A DNA stretch of 54,163 nt from a virus. The number at the start of each line of letters is the position of its first letter. Within the stretch, counting starts at the first letter, position 1. Positions 6,980 through 16,490 of the stretch are shown here, in pieces. The position numbers and the translations under genes are program-made. The notes below the pieces were generated by a model that ran no database searches, was not told the DNA's origin, and saw nothing but the letters and a program-made list of their open reading frames with translations. The DNA lies in the IMG/VR virus record IMGVR_UViG_3300032223_000637, positions 1 through 54,163 of that record; one strand, written 5' to 3'.

Positions 6980-9900
6980 ATGTCGAAGAAACAGATTACG
7001 AATTATAAATTTAGTCCAGGCGGAATTCCTCCGGCATACGGTCTATATCCTAATGCAGTGGCATTGTTAACAGCGAACAAATCATTCCTTATCGCTGAGA
7101 TGGATCAATATATTCGCAACCAAATCACAGCAAACGCCAGCAACTCTAGCAGTCCGTACTATGGTTATTCGTACACGACTACAAGATCAAACAAGTGCCA
7201 ACGCGACACAGGGTATATCATTGATGCAATTATCTATGACTTGACCTATGGCGGAAACTCATTAATTTATCAGCAAGCTCAGCGTTTTTATGTCAACGGC
7301 GTCCTCCAGGTTCTTACTCCTGCTGTAGAAGTTGACACGCATACTTGGTTAAGAAACAAGATCACAACTAACATTTTAACAAAAACCAGCTACACAAAAC
7401 TCAACACTCAGCCAACAGCTAATCAGGTCCTATCAGGATCTGCCGGTGAAGCGGGCAGTGCTGCGGTAGTTACTACAGAATACAATGTAGTAATTAATGC
7501 TATCAATACTGGCTTGAGTTCGTTGCCTACAGCCGTTGTTCCAAACAGCCAAGGTGCTAATCTAGCTCCTGACACAGTAACATTATTAGATGCTAATAAA
7601 CGTTTTATTCAAGAAGAAGCCATTGCTTATATCCAATACAACGTAGCCAACAACATTGCGCCTTATGCCTACTATACCTATGACGCTGCAAAATGTCGAC
7701 GTGACGTTAGCTATATTTTAGATGGCTACATCAACGATATCAAACACGGAGGCAATAAAAAGACTGTTAACTATGCTTCGAAATACTTTGAAGGCGGAAT
7801 TCCACAGGTCGATGGCAGTCGTCAGCCTGAGGTCTATGCACATACTTTTATCAAAGATCTAATAGAAAACTATATTTTAGTCAACGTTGCATTTGCTGCT
7901 AGACAGACATCAGTACCACAGACAATTAATTTTTCTGTCAGTGCTGAAGTTTTTGGAACAACGCTAATTTCAACTCTTTCTGGCGTAGTTATTGATGTAA
8001 TTGCCAATGGCTTAACATCTGTACCTTCGATACTAACTAACCAGGGTACAGTTAAGTTCCCAGGATTCTACAAACTAAAAGACCTATTACTAATTACCAA
8101 CACATCACGTAGCGTGATTTTGTATAACTTTGCTGATCCAGCAACCGCAGCACAGATTACCTACAGCGGAGACTTTGACAGCGATTTTCCAGGAGCACTC
8201 TACGGCAACGACAAAGTTACCACAGTAACCTTTGACGTCGACACTACTGGAATGATGATCACCGATCAAATCCAAATTTTCGTTGAAGGCAAAGAACAAA
8301 CAGTACGATTAAATCCGATTGCCACAGACGCAATGGAACGTATGAAAGTAGGTATTCCACAGTCAATGCTTGACGCGGACTTTGAATACGGACTACAGCC
8401 AACTAAGTGGCAGACAGTTTCGATGATGCGTAACTATCCATCTGTTTATGAAATTCCAGGATCAGACCTTCCGGTTGTGTCAGTGACCACTGATGCATCA
8501 TCAGGCACCAGCGGTGTTGGTGCAAGCCAGATTACAGTTACTACTGTAGCTGCACACGGACTAAACGCAGGCGATGTGTTTACAATCAAAGCATTGGCAG
8601 CTTCTGTGTTAGGATTTAGCCGTGCAGAAGGTACATTCCTTGTTGCATCGGTAGTTAGTTCAGTGCAATTTACCTACTATGCAAAATCAAAAGTTGGCAC
8701 AACAAACCCAACTACACTAAGCCAAACATATACACAGTTACGTAAAGCTGGTTTCTATACAGGTGCATCAGTTGGTACACCAAGCTTCAACGTTTACTCA
8801 AATGGTCAAAGCGGTACTATTACTTCAAGTTTAATAACAGCCACTGGTTCAAACTTTATTGGTTTCACAGGTTCACCTCCTCCACAAGGAGCTCCACTAA
8901 CTGGTTCTTCTATTAACTCTGGTACACAGATCACAGCGGTAGTTGGAAGTGGTGGTACGGTTACAACTACACAATTGACCAGCACTGCCAACATTGGTGA
9001 CACACAGATTGTTGTTGCTAGCACCGCTGGCATATTGCCAGGATTGGTATTCAACCGCGGTGATGGCGTTGCTGTACAGGTTCTTGATGTAACCAGCAAC
9101 ACAGTTACACTAAGCGGCACACTAACCAGCTTAATCAATGGTACCAATCAAACCTACACAGAAGTCAACGGCACAGTATCACCCGCAGGCGGCACCGGAG
9201 CAACATTTGCTGTGTCAAGAACGGGCGGTTCATACACCGCAGTGGTCGGATCAAGTAACGGCCAAGGCTACAGCGCCAATGATGCTATTACAATTTTAGG
9301 TAGCAACCTGGGCGGCGCAAGTCCAGCTAACGATGCAACTATCACAGTTTTAACTGCTGCTCCAAAGAACACCGTTGTTGATTTAGACCCAACAACATTA
9401 AATGTCGGCTCAGGCGGTTACAGTGATGCTACTGGTGTGTTGACTGTAGGCGGAACTGGTACTGGTTTAACTGTAGATATCACAACCTCTGCTACGGTCA
9501 TTCAAACGGTTACTGTACGTAATCCAGGCAGCGGTTACACAGTGGGCAATACAGTTACTATCGCAGGCGGTAATGGCGATGCAGTTATCAGCATACTAAC
9601 AGTTGCACCAGGTGGAGATATTCAAACATTTACTATCGGCGGCACGCCAGCGACTGCACCAAGCGTTGGATTTACCAGTGCTATTACACTAAGTGATATA
9701 ACAACTGGAAATATTTCAAACGCCAGCACATCGGTGTCATATACTTCAATCCCAACAATTGAAGTAACATTCTTAAACGCACACGGATTTATTCCAGGCG
9801 ACAGTATTACAGTTGCTATTACCAGTTCAGATACCAATGCTCAACTAGCAGCAGGTGCATATTATGTTGAACAAACTCCAACAACAAGTTCGTTGCGTTA

Positions 9901-12900
9901 CACTGCTAGGGCTCCGGGCACGATCGCTAACACATTAACAGGCATTGTTTATTCAAGACCAGACAGCTACTATGTACACAGACCATATGACGGCGGTGTA
10001 CAACTAGGTACAGGCGGTCCAGCACACGGCGCCACAGCGATTCGTATGAGTAAGAAATATATTCGTTACCAATCTGGTAAAGGTATTATGTACAACACCG
10101 GTGCGCTATTTGCTCCAAGCTATGATATTCAAAGTGTCACAGCGACCGGTACTGCGGTAAACAGCGTTATCACAGTTACCAACGATGACACTGACCACGG
10201 TTGTCAGGTAGGTGCGCAGATTACACTTAACGGTGTAACTACATCCGGTGTAAATGGCGTATACACTGTTGCTTCTATTATCAACGAACGTAGCTTTACA
10301 GTTCGAGCAACGCAGGTGTTAGGTTCTTCGACAATCGTGTTAGGTGATCCTTGCTATATGTCAGTGCTACACTGGCACGGTTCAACTGTTCGTTCTGGTA
10401 CATTCGATGACCAAAACGGTATGTTCTGGCAGTATGATGGTATTAGAATGGCTGTTGTCAAGCGTTCAAGTACCAACCACGTTGCTGGTACAATCAATAT
10501 TGCCACAGATTCAAACTTACTCACTGGTACTAACACAAGATTTACACAGCAGTTGGCTGCAGGCGATCGCGTTGTTATCAAAGGTATGAGTCACGTAGTA
10601 AGTCAAATCGTCAGCGACACTACATTGTATGTAACTCCCGACTATCGTGGAGTTAGCAACGTAGTTGGTGGTAAGATGACCAAGACCATCGACTTGGTTA
10701 TTCCTCAAGAGAATTGGAACCTAGATCCATTAAACGGGTCTGGGCCAAGCGGATACAACATCGACGTAACAAAGATGCAGATGATCGGTATGCAATGGAC
10801 TTGGTACGGTGCTGGATTTATTGACTTTATGTTGCGTGGTTCAGAAGGTAACTACACTTTTGCACACCGTTTCCGTAACTCAAACGTTAACCAAGAAGCA
10901 TATATGCGTTCTGGTAATCAACCTGTTCGCTACGAAGTTATTAATGAAGGTGCTAGAGATAAACTAGTTTCTGCAATTGATTCTTCACAGACAACTATTC
11001 CGTTGACTAATGCTTATTGGTTCCCATCAGCAGGTACTGTTATTATTGAAGCTGAAATGATACGTTACACCGGTAATGATGGTACGAACCTAACAGGGTG
11101 TGTACGTGGAACATCATTATCACAGTTCGTAGCTGGATCAACTAGAACATTCTCAGGTGGTGTGGCATCAGCACACGCTGCCAGCTCGGGTGTTATTTTA
11201 ATTAGTAACACAATTACTCCAATTATCAGTCACTGGGGTTCTGCGTTTATGATTGACGGACAGTTTGACAGTGACCGTGGTTATTTGTTTAACTATGCTT
11301 CTACTGGTATTTCTGTTACAACAGATAAGCAGACAGCTTTCTTGATCCGACTAGCACCTTCAGTGTCTAATGCTGTTGTTGGTGACTTAGGCGAGAAAGA
11401 ATTATTAAATCGTGCGCAGTTGTTGTTACAGACTGTGGCTATTTCCTCAGACGCTGTGTCAGGTAACACAGGCGGTATCGTTGTTGAAGGTGTGTTAAAT
11501 CCACAGAACTATCCAACTGACCCGACTAAGATTACCTGGACTGGACTTGCATCAAGTGCGGCAGGCGGACAACCTAGCTTTGCGCAGGTAGCTGCTGGAG
11601 GTTCTGTAACTTGGTCAGGTAACTTTAGTACAGCAACAGCAACAATTCAAGGTGCGTTTACAACAACATTAACAGCAACATCATTTGCTCCGTCAACTAA
11701 CTCGTTGACAGCAGTTGGATTTAATGCAGTGACTCAAACTGCGGCAGCAACATCGTTTGCTGTGGCAACGTCGGCAACATATAACTCTGCGTTAAGCACA
11801 GCGAGAAACGATTTCTTGATTCCTATGTCGACATATACTACGTTGCAAGGTCAAACACCATTGGCAGTTGGTGATACTATTTCTGCAACAACGTATATCA
11901 CTGGCGGTCAAACAATTACAGGTTTAACTCCGAACTATACTACACTGGCATCTGTGGCCTATGCTAGAATTACGATGAGTGCTGTGGCTAACGCAACATC
12001 ACCGACAGCAGCATCCAACGGTGCGCAGAATATTACAGTGACATTTACCAGCTCTGTGGCAGCAACGTTTGCATCTGCATTGAGTACTGCACGTTCAACA
12101 TTCTTGATCACGCAGACTCAGTATGCTAGTTCAGCGGCAGCAGTCACTGACGTGTTAAGTACAGCAACCTACTTGACAGGAAATCAAACAATTTCTGCTA
12201 GAACACCTAACTATACAACAATCCAAGGTGTGTCATACGCATTGATCCAAACGAGTTCTGCAGCAAACGCTACTAGTGCTTCTGGTTCAGCTAACAGTGT
12301 AACGATAACAGCAACTTCTGCAGCAACAGCAACATATGGCTCTGCACTAAGCACTGCACGTACAGACTTCTTAGTGACAGATACACAATGGTCAGCTAGC
12401 GGTATTTTAGCAGGCGATGGGTTATCAGTGGCAACATATATTACTGGTGGCCAGACAGTGTCTAGTGTTCAAATAGGTTATGTAACTATCAACGCTACTA
12501 GCTATACTAGAGTGGTTATGAGTGCTGCGGCTAACGCAACGTCAACATCGGGTAGTGGCAATAACCAAACAGTAACAGTAACCGCAGCAGGTACTGGCGC
12601 AACTTATCAGAAAACCAACTACTTGTTCTTTACATCAACTAGCTGGTTAGCAACCAATGCCACACTAGGTACCAAAGTTGCTACTGATCAAACAGCGTTC
12701 CCAGCGGGCACATCTGTAGCAGCGGTAAGTTCGAGAACTTTCGGTTCTACCACAGTATATCGTATAACGTTTACTCAAACAACTAACACAACTCTTAATG
12801 CTGCCGGTACATTGAAATTCCAGTTCGGTGCTGCTTATGCGTTACCAGGTGAACAGGTATTCTCGTTCATTAGTAACCCAGGAAACGTTGATAACTTAGA

Positions 12901-13054
12901 TCTAAGTGGATTGAAAGAACTTACTTCAACAAGTATTGGCGGTAGAGGTACATTCCCGAATGGCCCAGACGTATTAGCGATTAACGTTTATAAAACGGCT
13001 GGCTCGGGTACAACAGCTAACGTTATTTTACGTTGGGGTGAAGCGCAGGCTTAA
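6980..13054 (+). CDS. Giant repeat-containing virion structural protein (baseplate/tail fibre type)
   Basis: A 2024-residue protein, the longest in the window. The N-terminal third has two related modules, near residues 40-95 and 215-275, each carrying a C-x-RD-x-x-YI-[IL]-D signature followed by a YGGN or HGGN segment. The middle is beta-rich, with Gly/Thr/Ser repeats resembling fibre shafts (GSGYTVGNTVTIAGGNG-type strands). Residues about 1590-1880 hold three to four degenerate repeats of about 90 residues, each opening with SALSTAR-x-x-FL and containing T[YI]-x-T-G-x-Q-T. No enzymatic domain is seen. Giant proteins with the paired N-terminal modules occur in cyanophage virions. A ribosome site (AAGGAAA) precedes the ATG. 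It is probably a baseplate-attached fibre and could be the receptor-binding apparatus. Confidence 0.75.
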   Translation: MSKKQITNYKFSPGGIPPAYGLYPNAVALLTANKSFLIAEMDQYIRNQITANASNSSSPYYGYSYTTTRSNKCQRDTGYIIDAIIYDLTYGGNSLIYQQAQRFYVNGVLQVLTPAVEVDTHTWLRNKITTNILTKTSYTKLNTQPTANQVLSGSAGEAGSAAVVTTEYNVVINAINTGLSSLPTAVVPNSQGANLAPDTVTLLDANKRFIQEEAIAYIQYNVANNIAPYAYYTYDAAKCRRDVSYILDGYINDIKHGGNKKTVNYASKYFEGGIPQVDGSRQPEVYAHTFIKDLIENYILVNVAFAARQTSVPQTINFSVSAEVFGTTLISTLSGVVIDVIANGLTSVPSILTNQGTVKFPGFYKLKDLLLITNTSRSVILYNFADPATAAQITYSGDFDSDFPGALYGNDKVTTVTFDVDTTGMMITDQIQIFVEGKEQTVRLNPIATDAMERMKVGIPQSMLDADFEYGLQPTKWQTVSMMRNYPSVYEIPGSDLPVVSVTTDASSGTSGVGASQITVTTVAAHGLNAGDVFTIKALAASVLGFSRAEGTFLVASVVSSVQFTYYAKSKVGTTNPTTLSQTYTQLRKAGFYTGASVGTPSFNVYSNGQSGTITSSLITATGSNFIGFTGSPPPQGAPLTGSSINSGTQITAVVGSGGTVTTTQLTSTANIGDTQIVVASTAGILPGLVFNRGDGVAVQVLDVTSNTVTLSGTLTSLINGTNQTYTEVNGTVSPAGGTGATFAVSRTGGSYTAVVGSSNGQGYSANDAITILGSNLGGASPANDATITVLTAAPKNTVVDLDPTTLNVGSGGYSDATGVLTVGGTGTGLTVDITTSATVIQTVTVRNPGSGYTVGNTVTIAGGNGDAVISILTVAPGGDIQTFTIGGTPATAPSVGFTSAITLSDITTGNISNASTSVSYTSIPTIEVTFLNAHGFIPGDSITVAITSSDTNAQLAAGAYYVEQTPTTSSLRYTARAPGTIANTLTGIVYSRPDSYYVHRPYDGGVQLGTGGPAHGATAIRMSKKYIRYQSGKGIMYNTGALFAPSYDIQSVTATGTAVNSVITVTNDDTDHGCQVGAQITLNGVTTSGVNGVYTVASIINERSFTVRATQVLGSSTIVLGDPCYMSVLHWHGSTVRSGTFDDQNGMFWQYDGIRMAVVKRSSTNHVAGTINIATDSNLLTGTNTRFTQQLAAGDRVVIKGMSHVVSQIVSDTTLYVTPDYRGVSNVVGGKMTKTIDLVIPQENWNLDPLNGSGPSGYNIDVTKMQMIGMQWTWYGAGFIDFMLRGSEGNYTFAHRFRNSNVNQEAYMRSGNQPVRYEVINEGARDKLVSAIDSSQTTIPLTNAYWFPSAGTVIIEAEMIRYTGNDGTNLTGCVRGTSLSQFVAGSTRTFSGGVASAHAASSGVILISNTITPIISHWGSAFMIDGQFDSDRGYLFNYASTGISVTTDKQTAFLIRLAPSVSNAVVGDLGEKELLNRAQLLLQTVAISSDAVSGNTGGIVVEGVLNPQNYPTDPTKITWTGLASSAAGGQPSFAQVAAGGSVTWSGNFSTATATIQGAFTTTLTATSFAPSTNSLTAVGFNAVTQTAAATSFAVATSATYNSALSTARNDFLIPMSTYTTLQGQTPLAVGDTISATTYITGGQTITGLTPNYTTLASVAYARITMSAVANATSPTAASNGAQNITVTFTSSVAATFASALSTARSTFLITQTQYASSAAAVTDVLSTATYLTGNQTISARTPNYTTIQGVSYALIQTSSAANATSASGSANSVTITATSAATATYGSALSTARTDFLVTDTQWSASGILAGDGLSVATYITGGQTVSSVQIGYVTINATSYTRVVMSAAANATSTSGSGNNQTVTVTAAGTGATYQKTNYLFFTSTSWLATNATLGTKVATDQTAFPAGTSVAAVSSRTFGSTTVYRITFTQTTNTTLNAAGTLKFQFGAAYALPGEQVFSFISNPGNVDNLDLSGLKELTSTSIGGRGTFPNGPDVLAINVYKTAGSGTTANVILRWGEAQA
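11740..12840 (+). repeat. Degenerate tandem repeats inside the giant structural gene
   Basis: Three units spaced about 270-285 bases apart, marked by SALSTAR codons near 11790, 12076 and 12345, encode similar blocks of about 90 residues; a weaker fourth unit begins near 12600. Divergence between units is substantial, which argues for old intragenic duplication rather than recent slippage. Confidence 0.65.
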
Positions 13055-13323
13055 AGATTTTCACGCCAGGCACGAAGTCTACTATCGATCGCCTGGCGGA
13101 GATCTCTAATTTTTACACGTAGGTCTTCGATTTCGGTTCCGGGTTTTTCGCCTAGAGTCAACCGACCGTGTGCTTCGTCAATGGATTGAACTGTTAATTT
13201 TAGGCTTAGAAGATTTCCTTCTAAAAGTTCCTTTAATTTGTCGTCAGTAACAACGTCAATTTCAGACTTGAATCTCTCATACTCAGTTAAAAATCTTTCT
13301 GATTTAAGTAGCGGTGTGAACAT
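13051..13323 (-). CDS. Small conserved hypothetical protein, helical
   Basis: A 90-residue highly charged, mostly helical protein (heptad-like LLEGNLLSLKLTV and IEDLRVKIRDLRQAID stretches), with no cysteines and no signal peptide. It overlaps the 3' end of the upstream minus gene by 20 bases and meets the giant structural gene tail to tail, with their stop codons overlapping. It belongs to the minus-strand neck gene block, so a virion assembly or coiled-coil adaptor role is possible. I do not recognise the family. Confidence 0.65.
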   Translation of the reverse strand: MFTPLLKSERFLTEYERFKSEIDVVTDDKLKELLEGNLLSLKLTVQSIDEAHGRLTLGEKPGTEIEDLRVKIRDLRQAIDSRLRAWRENL

Positions 13324-13693
13324 TTACTAACTCCAATATAGTTTCGATCTTTGTGCGGATCAGTTGATTATTTAATGTTGCTTTAAGACCGGGGTGTAGC
13401 TGCTTTGGTAGATAATCTAGATCACACCAAGCAATAGACTGTGCTGTAGTTGTTAAAAACTCTGTGTCAACTAAGCATACATAGGTACCGTACTCAAATC
13501 CACGGTCTTCGCTGAGGTACAATTCAATAGGCAATATCCTACCTTGACTGTAATTGTTTAATAATTCTTGGGCATCTTCTAATAAGATATTTTTCCTAGC
13601 AAACGTCGGTACTGTCCATTTCTCGTTTTCGAGAATCATCAGTACACGTTTGGTATTTTTAGCTAGGAATAATAATCCGGCACGTTGTTGCAT
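13304..13693 (-). CDS. Nudix-fold-like protein lacking the Nudix box
   Basis: A 129-residue protein starting at ATG 13693-13691. Its beginning (RAGLLFLAKNTKRVLMIL...KWTVPTF) and its end (YGTYVCLVD, AWCDLDYLPKQLHPGLKATLNN) match, as I recall them, the flanking strands of phage Nudix hydrolases. Where the catalytic GX5EX7REUXEEXGU box should be, it has only an ARKNILLEDAQELLNNYSQ helix without the REXXEE core, so metal-dependent hydrolysis is unlikely. It lies upstream of the 90-residue gene and downstream of gp15, behind a TAAATA box at 13703-13708. It may be a binding-only or structural derivative of the fold. Confidence 0.6.
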   Translation of the reverse strand: MQQRAGLLFLAKNTKRVLMILENEKWTVPTFARKNILLEDAQELLNNYSQGRILPIELYLSEDRGFEYGTYVCLVDTEFLTTTAQSIAWCDLDYLPKQLHPGLKATLNNQLIRTKIETILELVNVHTAT

Positions 13694-13701
13694 CAACGTA
13701 C

Positions 13702-15192
13702 TTATTTAGGATCGAGTATGAAACCCCAGTAACTTGGCGCATATTCACCTTCAAATGCCTTTAGCCATTCATTACCGGTCCAACGATATTTGATACCTGT
13801 ACGAAGATTTTGGATATAAATCGGCGGATTAAATGTAGTCGGATCAAATACAGTTACCCAATGTGTACCAGTCCAACGAATCACGGTGTTGGCTTTGATA
13901 ATTGGGTCAGACCCATCTAAGTTCTTCCAAGCATCTGGTCCATCATATTGCTGACTATCTCTAATAGTACCACCAACATTAAAGCTGTTATTGACATCAT
14001 CTAACATTAGGTATCTTAATGTTGTAGGAATTTGAGACTGTGATCCGTAGACTTCGATAGGATTAAATTTGTAAGGATCGATAATAGCATCTACAGTACC
14101 TCTTCCGTTGCTGTCTACAGCGCCTAGATCGTTGATTAGTGTATTTGCTGGTACTGTATCCCTATCAAAGGTAACGATGATATGACTAGGATCTACAGGG
14201 TTAATTGCAAAAGTTCCAACCATTGTGTGACCGTTTGGTTGATCGAAATACATTTGACTACCAGCAGTATATCCGCCGCGTGTTTCTAAGACGGCATTCC
14301 AATCAATAGCATTGCCTAGTTTCAATAGTTTCTGATCCAGACCCATTGACAATATTGCCTGCGTTGGATCAGCAATAGTAACATCGTAATCGTAGGGCTG
14401 TCCGTTTGTAGACTTGAACAATAATACTCTATAATTATCTGTAGTCGTGTTGAAGTTGCCTGTGGCTCTGTTGTAAACTAATCCTTCTAGATTTACAACA
14501 TCTCCCGTTTCTGTAAATGCGTTATTAATAATGGCTTTAACAATACCTAAACGTTTAACCTTAGCCGGAGGACTAACCCATATCGGCATATCAAATTCCA
14601 AAGTACAAATATCGATTTCGCTTTCAGCACCTTGCGGAATTTGCCTTGAACTAAAATTAATTGTATTAAGATTTAATACAGTTAAGCTGGTCCAGTCGAT
14701 ATAGTTATCTGTGGTTTGTAATTCTAGGCTTGGGTTGAACAACACAAGGATCTGTTCTAGCAACTGTAATTTTTGATCAGTGCTGCTAGTCCATATATCA
14801 CATTTCATTGTTAATTTAAATGGAGTTGGCTGTAATCTTTCAACCGTATAATTCCCACCTTGAATGTTTTTATATTCAACTAATCCAGTTTCTTCGTTTT
14901 TTGTGTAGGCTCTTTCTCGAATGTTTACCTTGCTAACAAATGTTGGATCACTAAGACGTTCTTTATCAAGTTCTAAACTACCAATATAGCAGGCCATTCT
15001 TGGTACTGTAGACATTTTATTTTCGCTGTTATCTTTGAGTATACCAGCGACCATACGTGTCATATCACCATATAGCACCGGCACATAGCGTTCTTCGGGT
15101 ATATCACCACCGGTCTTATACTTGAAGCCGGTGAATACTCGCATAAACTGCGTTACATATCGGCGAACCTGCCCGTCGTAAAAATAATCCAT
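13702..15192 (-). CDS. 15: T4 gp15-like tail sheath stabiliser and completion protein
   Basis: A 496-residue protein. Its start (MDYFYDGQVRRYVTQFMRVF) corresponds to T4 gp15, which begins with a similar YFY...RRY...F segment, and it continues with ERYVPVLYGDM, TPFKLTMKCDIWTSS, LLEQILVLFNPSLELQTTDNY and a FDMPIWVSPPAK strand, all conserved in marine gp15 homologues. It is longer than T4 gp15 (272 residues); the extra C-terminal half (residues about 240-496) includes an RWTGTHWV/RWTGNEWLKAFEG repeat, resembling decoration modules. Gp15 forms the hexameric terminator that joins the tail to the neck. The stop of gp14 upstream overlaps its ATG (TAATG), consistent with co-translation. Confidence 0.85.
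   Translation of the reverse strand: MDYFYDGQVRRYVTQFMRVFTGFKYKTGGDIPEERYVPVLYGDMTRMVAGILKDNSENKMSTVPRMACYIGSLELDKERLSDPTFVSKVNIRERAYTKNEETGLVEYKNIQGGNYTVERLQPTPFKLTMKCDIWTSSTDQKLQLLEQILVLFNPSLELQTTDNYIDWTSLTVLNLNTINFSSRQIPQGAESEIDICTLEFDMPIWVSPPAKVKRLGIVKAIINNAFTETGDVVNLEGLVYNRATGNFNTTTDNYRVLLFKSTNGQPYDYDVTIADPTQAILSMGLDQKLLKLGNAIDWNAVLETRGGYTAGSQMYFDQPNGHTMVGTFAINPVDPSHIIVTFDRDTVPANTLINDLGAVDSNGRGTVDAIIDPYKFNPIEVYGSQSQIPTTLRYLMLDDVNNSFNVGGTIRDSQQYDGPDAWKNLDGSDPIIKANTVIRWTGTHWVTVFDPTTFNPPIYIQNLRTGIKYRWTGNEWLKAFEGEYAPSYWGFILDPK
13703..13708 (-). promoter_or_regulatory. Late-type promoter box TAAATA
   Basis: Minus-strand CCTAAATAAGTACG followed by TTGATG. The box ends nine bases before the ATG at 13693 and overlaps the end of the gp15 gene. 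It may give the two small downstream genes their own late promoter. Confidence 0.45.
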
Positions 15193-16457
15193 TAATTATC
15201 TGCCTCTGGTCTAAGGGCCTTTGATAGGCTCTGTTTCTCTTTGGTAACTTGACCGTTAATAACATCTGTCTTGGTGTTATTAATAAATGAAGTTTTCTGT
15301 GTAACTCTTGTTTCTTTACCTTCAAATCTGTTGCCGGAAGTAGTATCGCTATCACCGAGATTACTCATTGTCATACGTACATCATCTTCAATTTTCACCC
15401 AATGTGCTCCATCAAATCTAAACAATCTATTTGGTAGATAGTCTGTGCGTAGACAGAATTGACCTAAGGTAGGATTTAACGGATAAGCAATACCAGAGGT
15501 AAAAGGTGCACCATTACCTGGAACACCGTCGCCTACTAAGTATCCTTGATAATCGTTGTGATCCGGAGATTGGAATACTGACGAAGCAGTAATACCCATA
15601 TATACAGGATCGCCATTTTCATCAACTAACGGATTACCGTTAGCATCTGTGCTAGGTATTAGTAATTCCTGTGTGCTATCTACTGTTACTAGTGCAGCAT
15701 TTCCAGTAAGTGGATCAGTCTGCATTGTGTAATATTTGGTTGTATCATATCCACTCTTAGGTGCATCAGCTTCAGCCTGATCAAGTATTGCTTGGCTGAT
15801 CTGCATTTCTTTTTCATAGGTACTGACAATGTCACGCAGTGTTGTATTGGTAGGGTTACCGTTGGCATCTGTTTGAACCTGATTAAGAATGTCTGCAAAT
15901 TCTTGACTATCTACTAACGGTTTGCATTTTGCACGATATAGATGTGGATACCAAGTTACTGAAAAACCTTCAGCAGCACGGTTAACTTCTTCGATAACAT
16001 AGAAACGCTTCAATGCAAAAGTTAAATCATTGAGTGCATATTCATCTTTTAGGTGTGGCAATTCAATAACATCACCTGCGATAATTTTACGACCAAGTTT
16101 TTCCACAGTATCATTTATATGGAACGTAATAAAAATAGTATCGTTCTGTAAAAATAATCCAAATTGGCTTAAATTGAAATCGATATCTTGTAGGTTATAT
16201 ACTCCTCGCAATAGATATACATCTGGATCGTACTTGCGATCGCGATTTTCTAAGAACAATAGATCTTGTATATTTGTTGGGCTTGCAGTGGAATACGCAG
16301 GCTGCGATGGGCTAGCACCCAAACTAGCAGTTCCGGATCCTATATATCTGTGTACAAGCACATCAACACCGCCAACCTGGAACATTTCCCAGACGGTTTT
16401 ATCGATGAATTTGTAGTCGTTGCCCTTTTCGGGACGGTATAGCGAGAGTCTTGGCAT
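15192..16457 (-). CDS. 14: T4 gp14-like neck protein
   Basis: A 421-residue protein from ATG 16457 (MPRLSLYRPEK), preferred over the more upstream ATGs because it follows a TAAATA box by seven bases and matches typical starts. GVDVLVHRY (T4 gp14: GVECYYLPR), LSQFGLFLQNDTIFITF and AGDVIELPHL...RFYVIEEVNR...WYPHL follow the gp14 order of strands. Gp14 joins gp13 to complete the neck at the portal and accept the tail. It is longer than T4 gp14 (256 residues), with an acidic DANGNPLVDENGDPV-type loop and an RFDGAHWVKIEDDVRM module like the ones in the gp15 extension. It is divergently placed from gp13, with promoters ten bases apart. Confidence 0.75.
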   Translation of the reverse strand: MPRLSLYRPEKGNDYKFIDKTVWEMFQVGGVDVLVHRYIGSGTASLGASPSQPAYSTASPTNIQDLLFLENRDRKYDPDVYLLRGVYNLQDIDFNLSQFGLFLQNDTIFITFHINDTVEKLGRKIIAGDVIELPHLKDEYALNDLTFALKRFYVIEEVNRAAEGFSVTWYPHLYRAKCKPLVDSQEFADILNQVQTDANGNPTNTTLRDIVSTYEKEMQISQAILDQAEADAPKSGYDTTKYYTMQTDPLTGNAALVTVDSTQELLIPSTDANGNPLVDENGDPVYMGITASSVFQSPDHNDYQGYLVGDGVPGNGAPFTSGIAYPLNPTLGQFCLRTDYLPNRLFRFDGAHWVKIEDDVRMTMSNLGDSDTTSGNRFEGKETRVTQKTSFINNTKTDVINGQVTKEKQSLSKALRPEADN

Positions 16458-16464
16458 AGTCATA

Positions 16465-16470
16465 TATTTA
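16465..16470 (-). promoter_or_regulatory. Late-type promoter box TAAATA for gp14
   Basis: Minus-strand GGTAAATATATGACTATGCC. The box is one base before one ATG and seven bases before the ATG chosen as gp14 start. Only nine bases separate it from the opposite-facing box at 16480-16485. Confidence 0.55.
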
Positions 16471-16479
16471 CCGCTACGA

Positions 16480-16485
16480 TAAATA
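16480..16485 (+). promoter_or_regulatory. Late-type promoter box TAAATA for gp13
   Basis: GATAAATAACAGTATG: exactly five bases separate the box from the gp13 ATG at 16491. There is no Shine-Dalgarno sequence between them. The same TAAATAACAGTATG string recurs at 51106-51119. Confidence 0.6.
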
Positions 16486-16490
16486 ACAGT

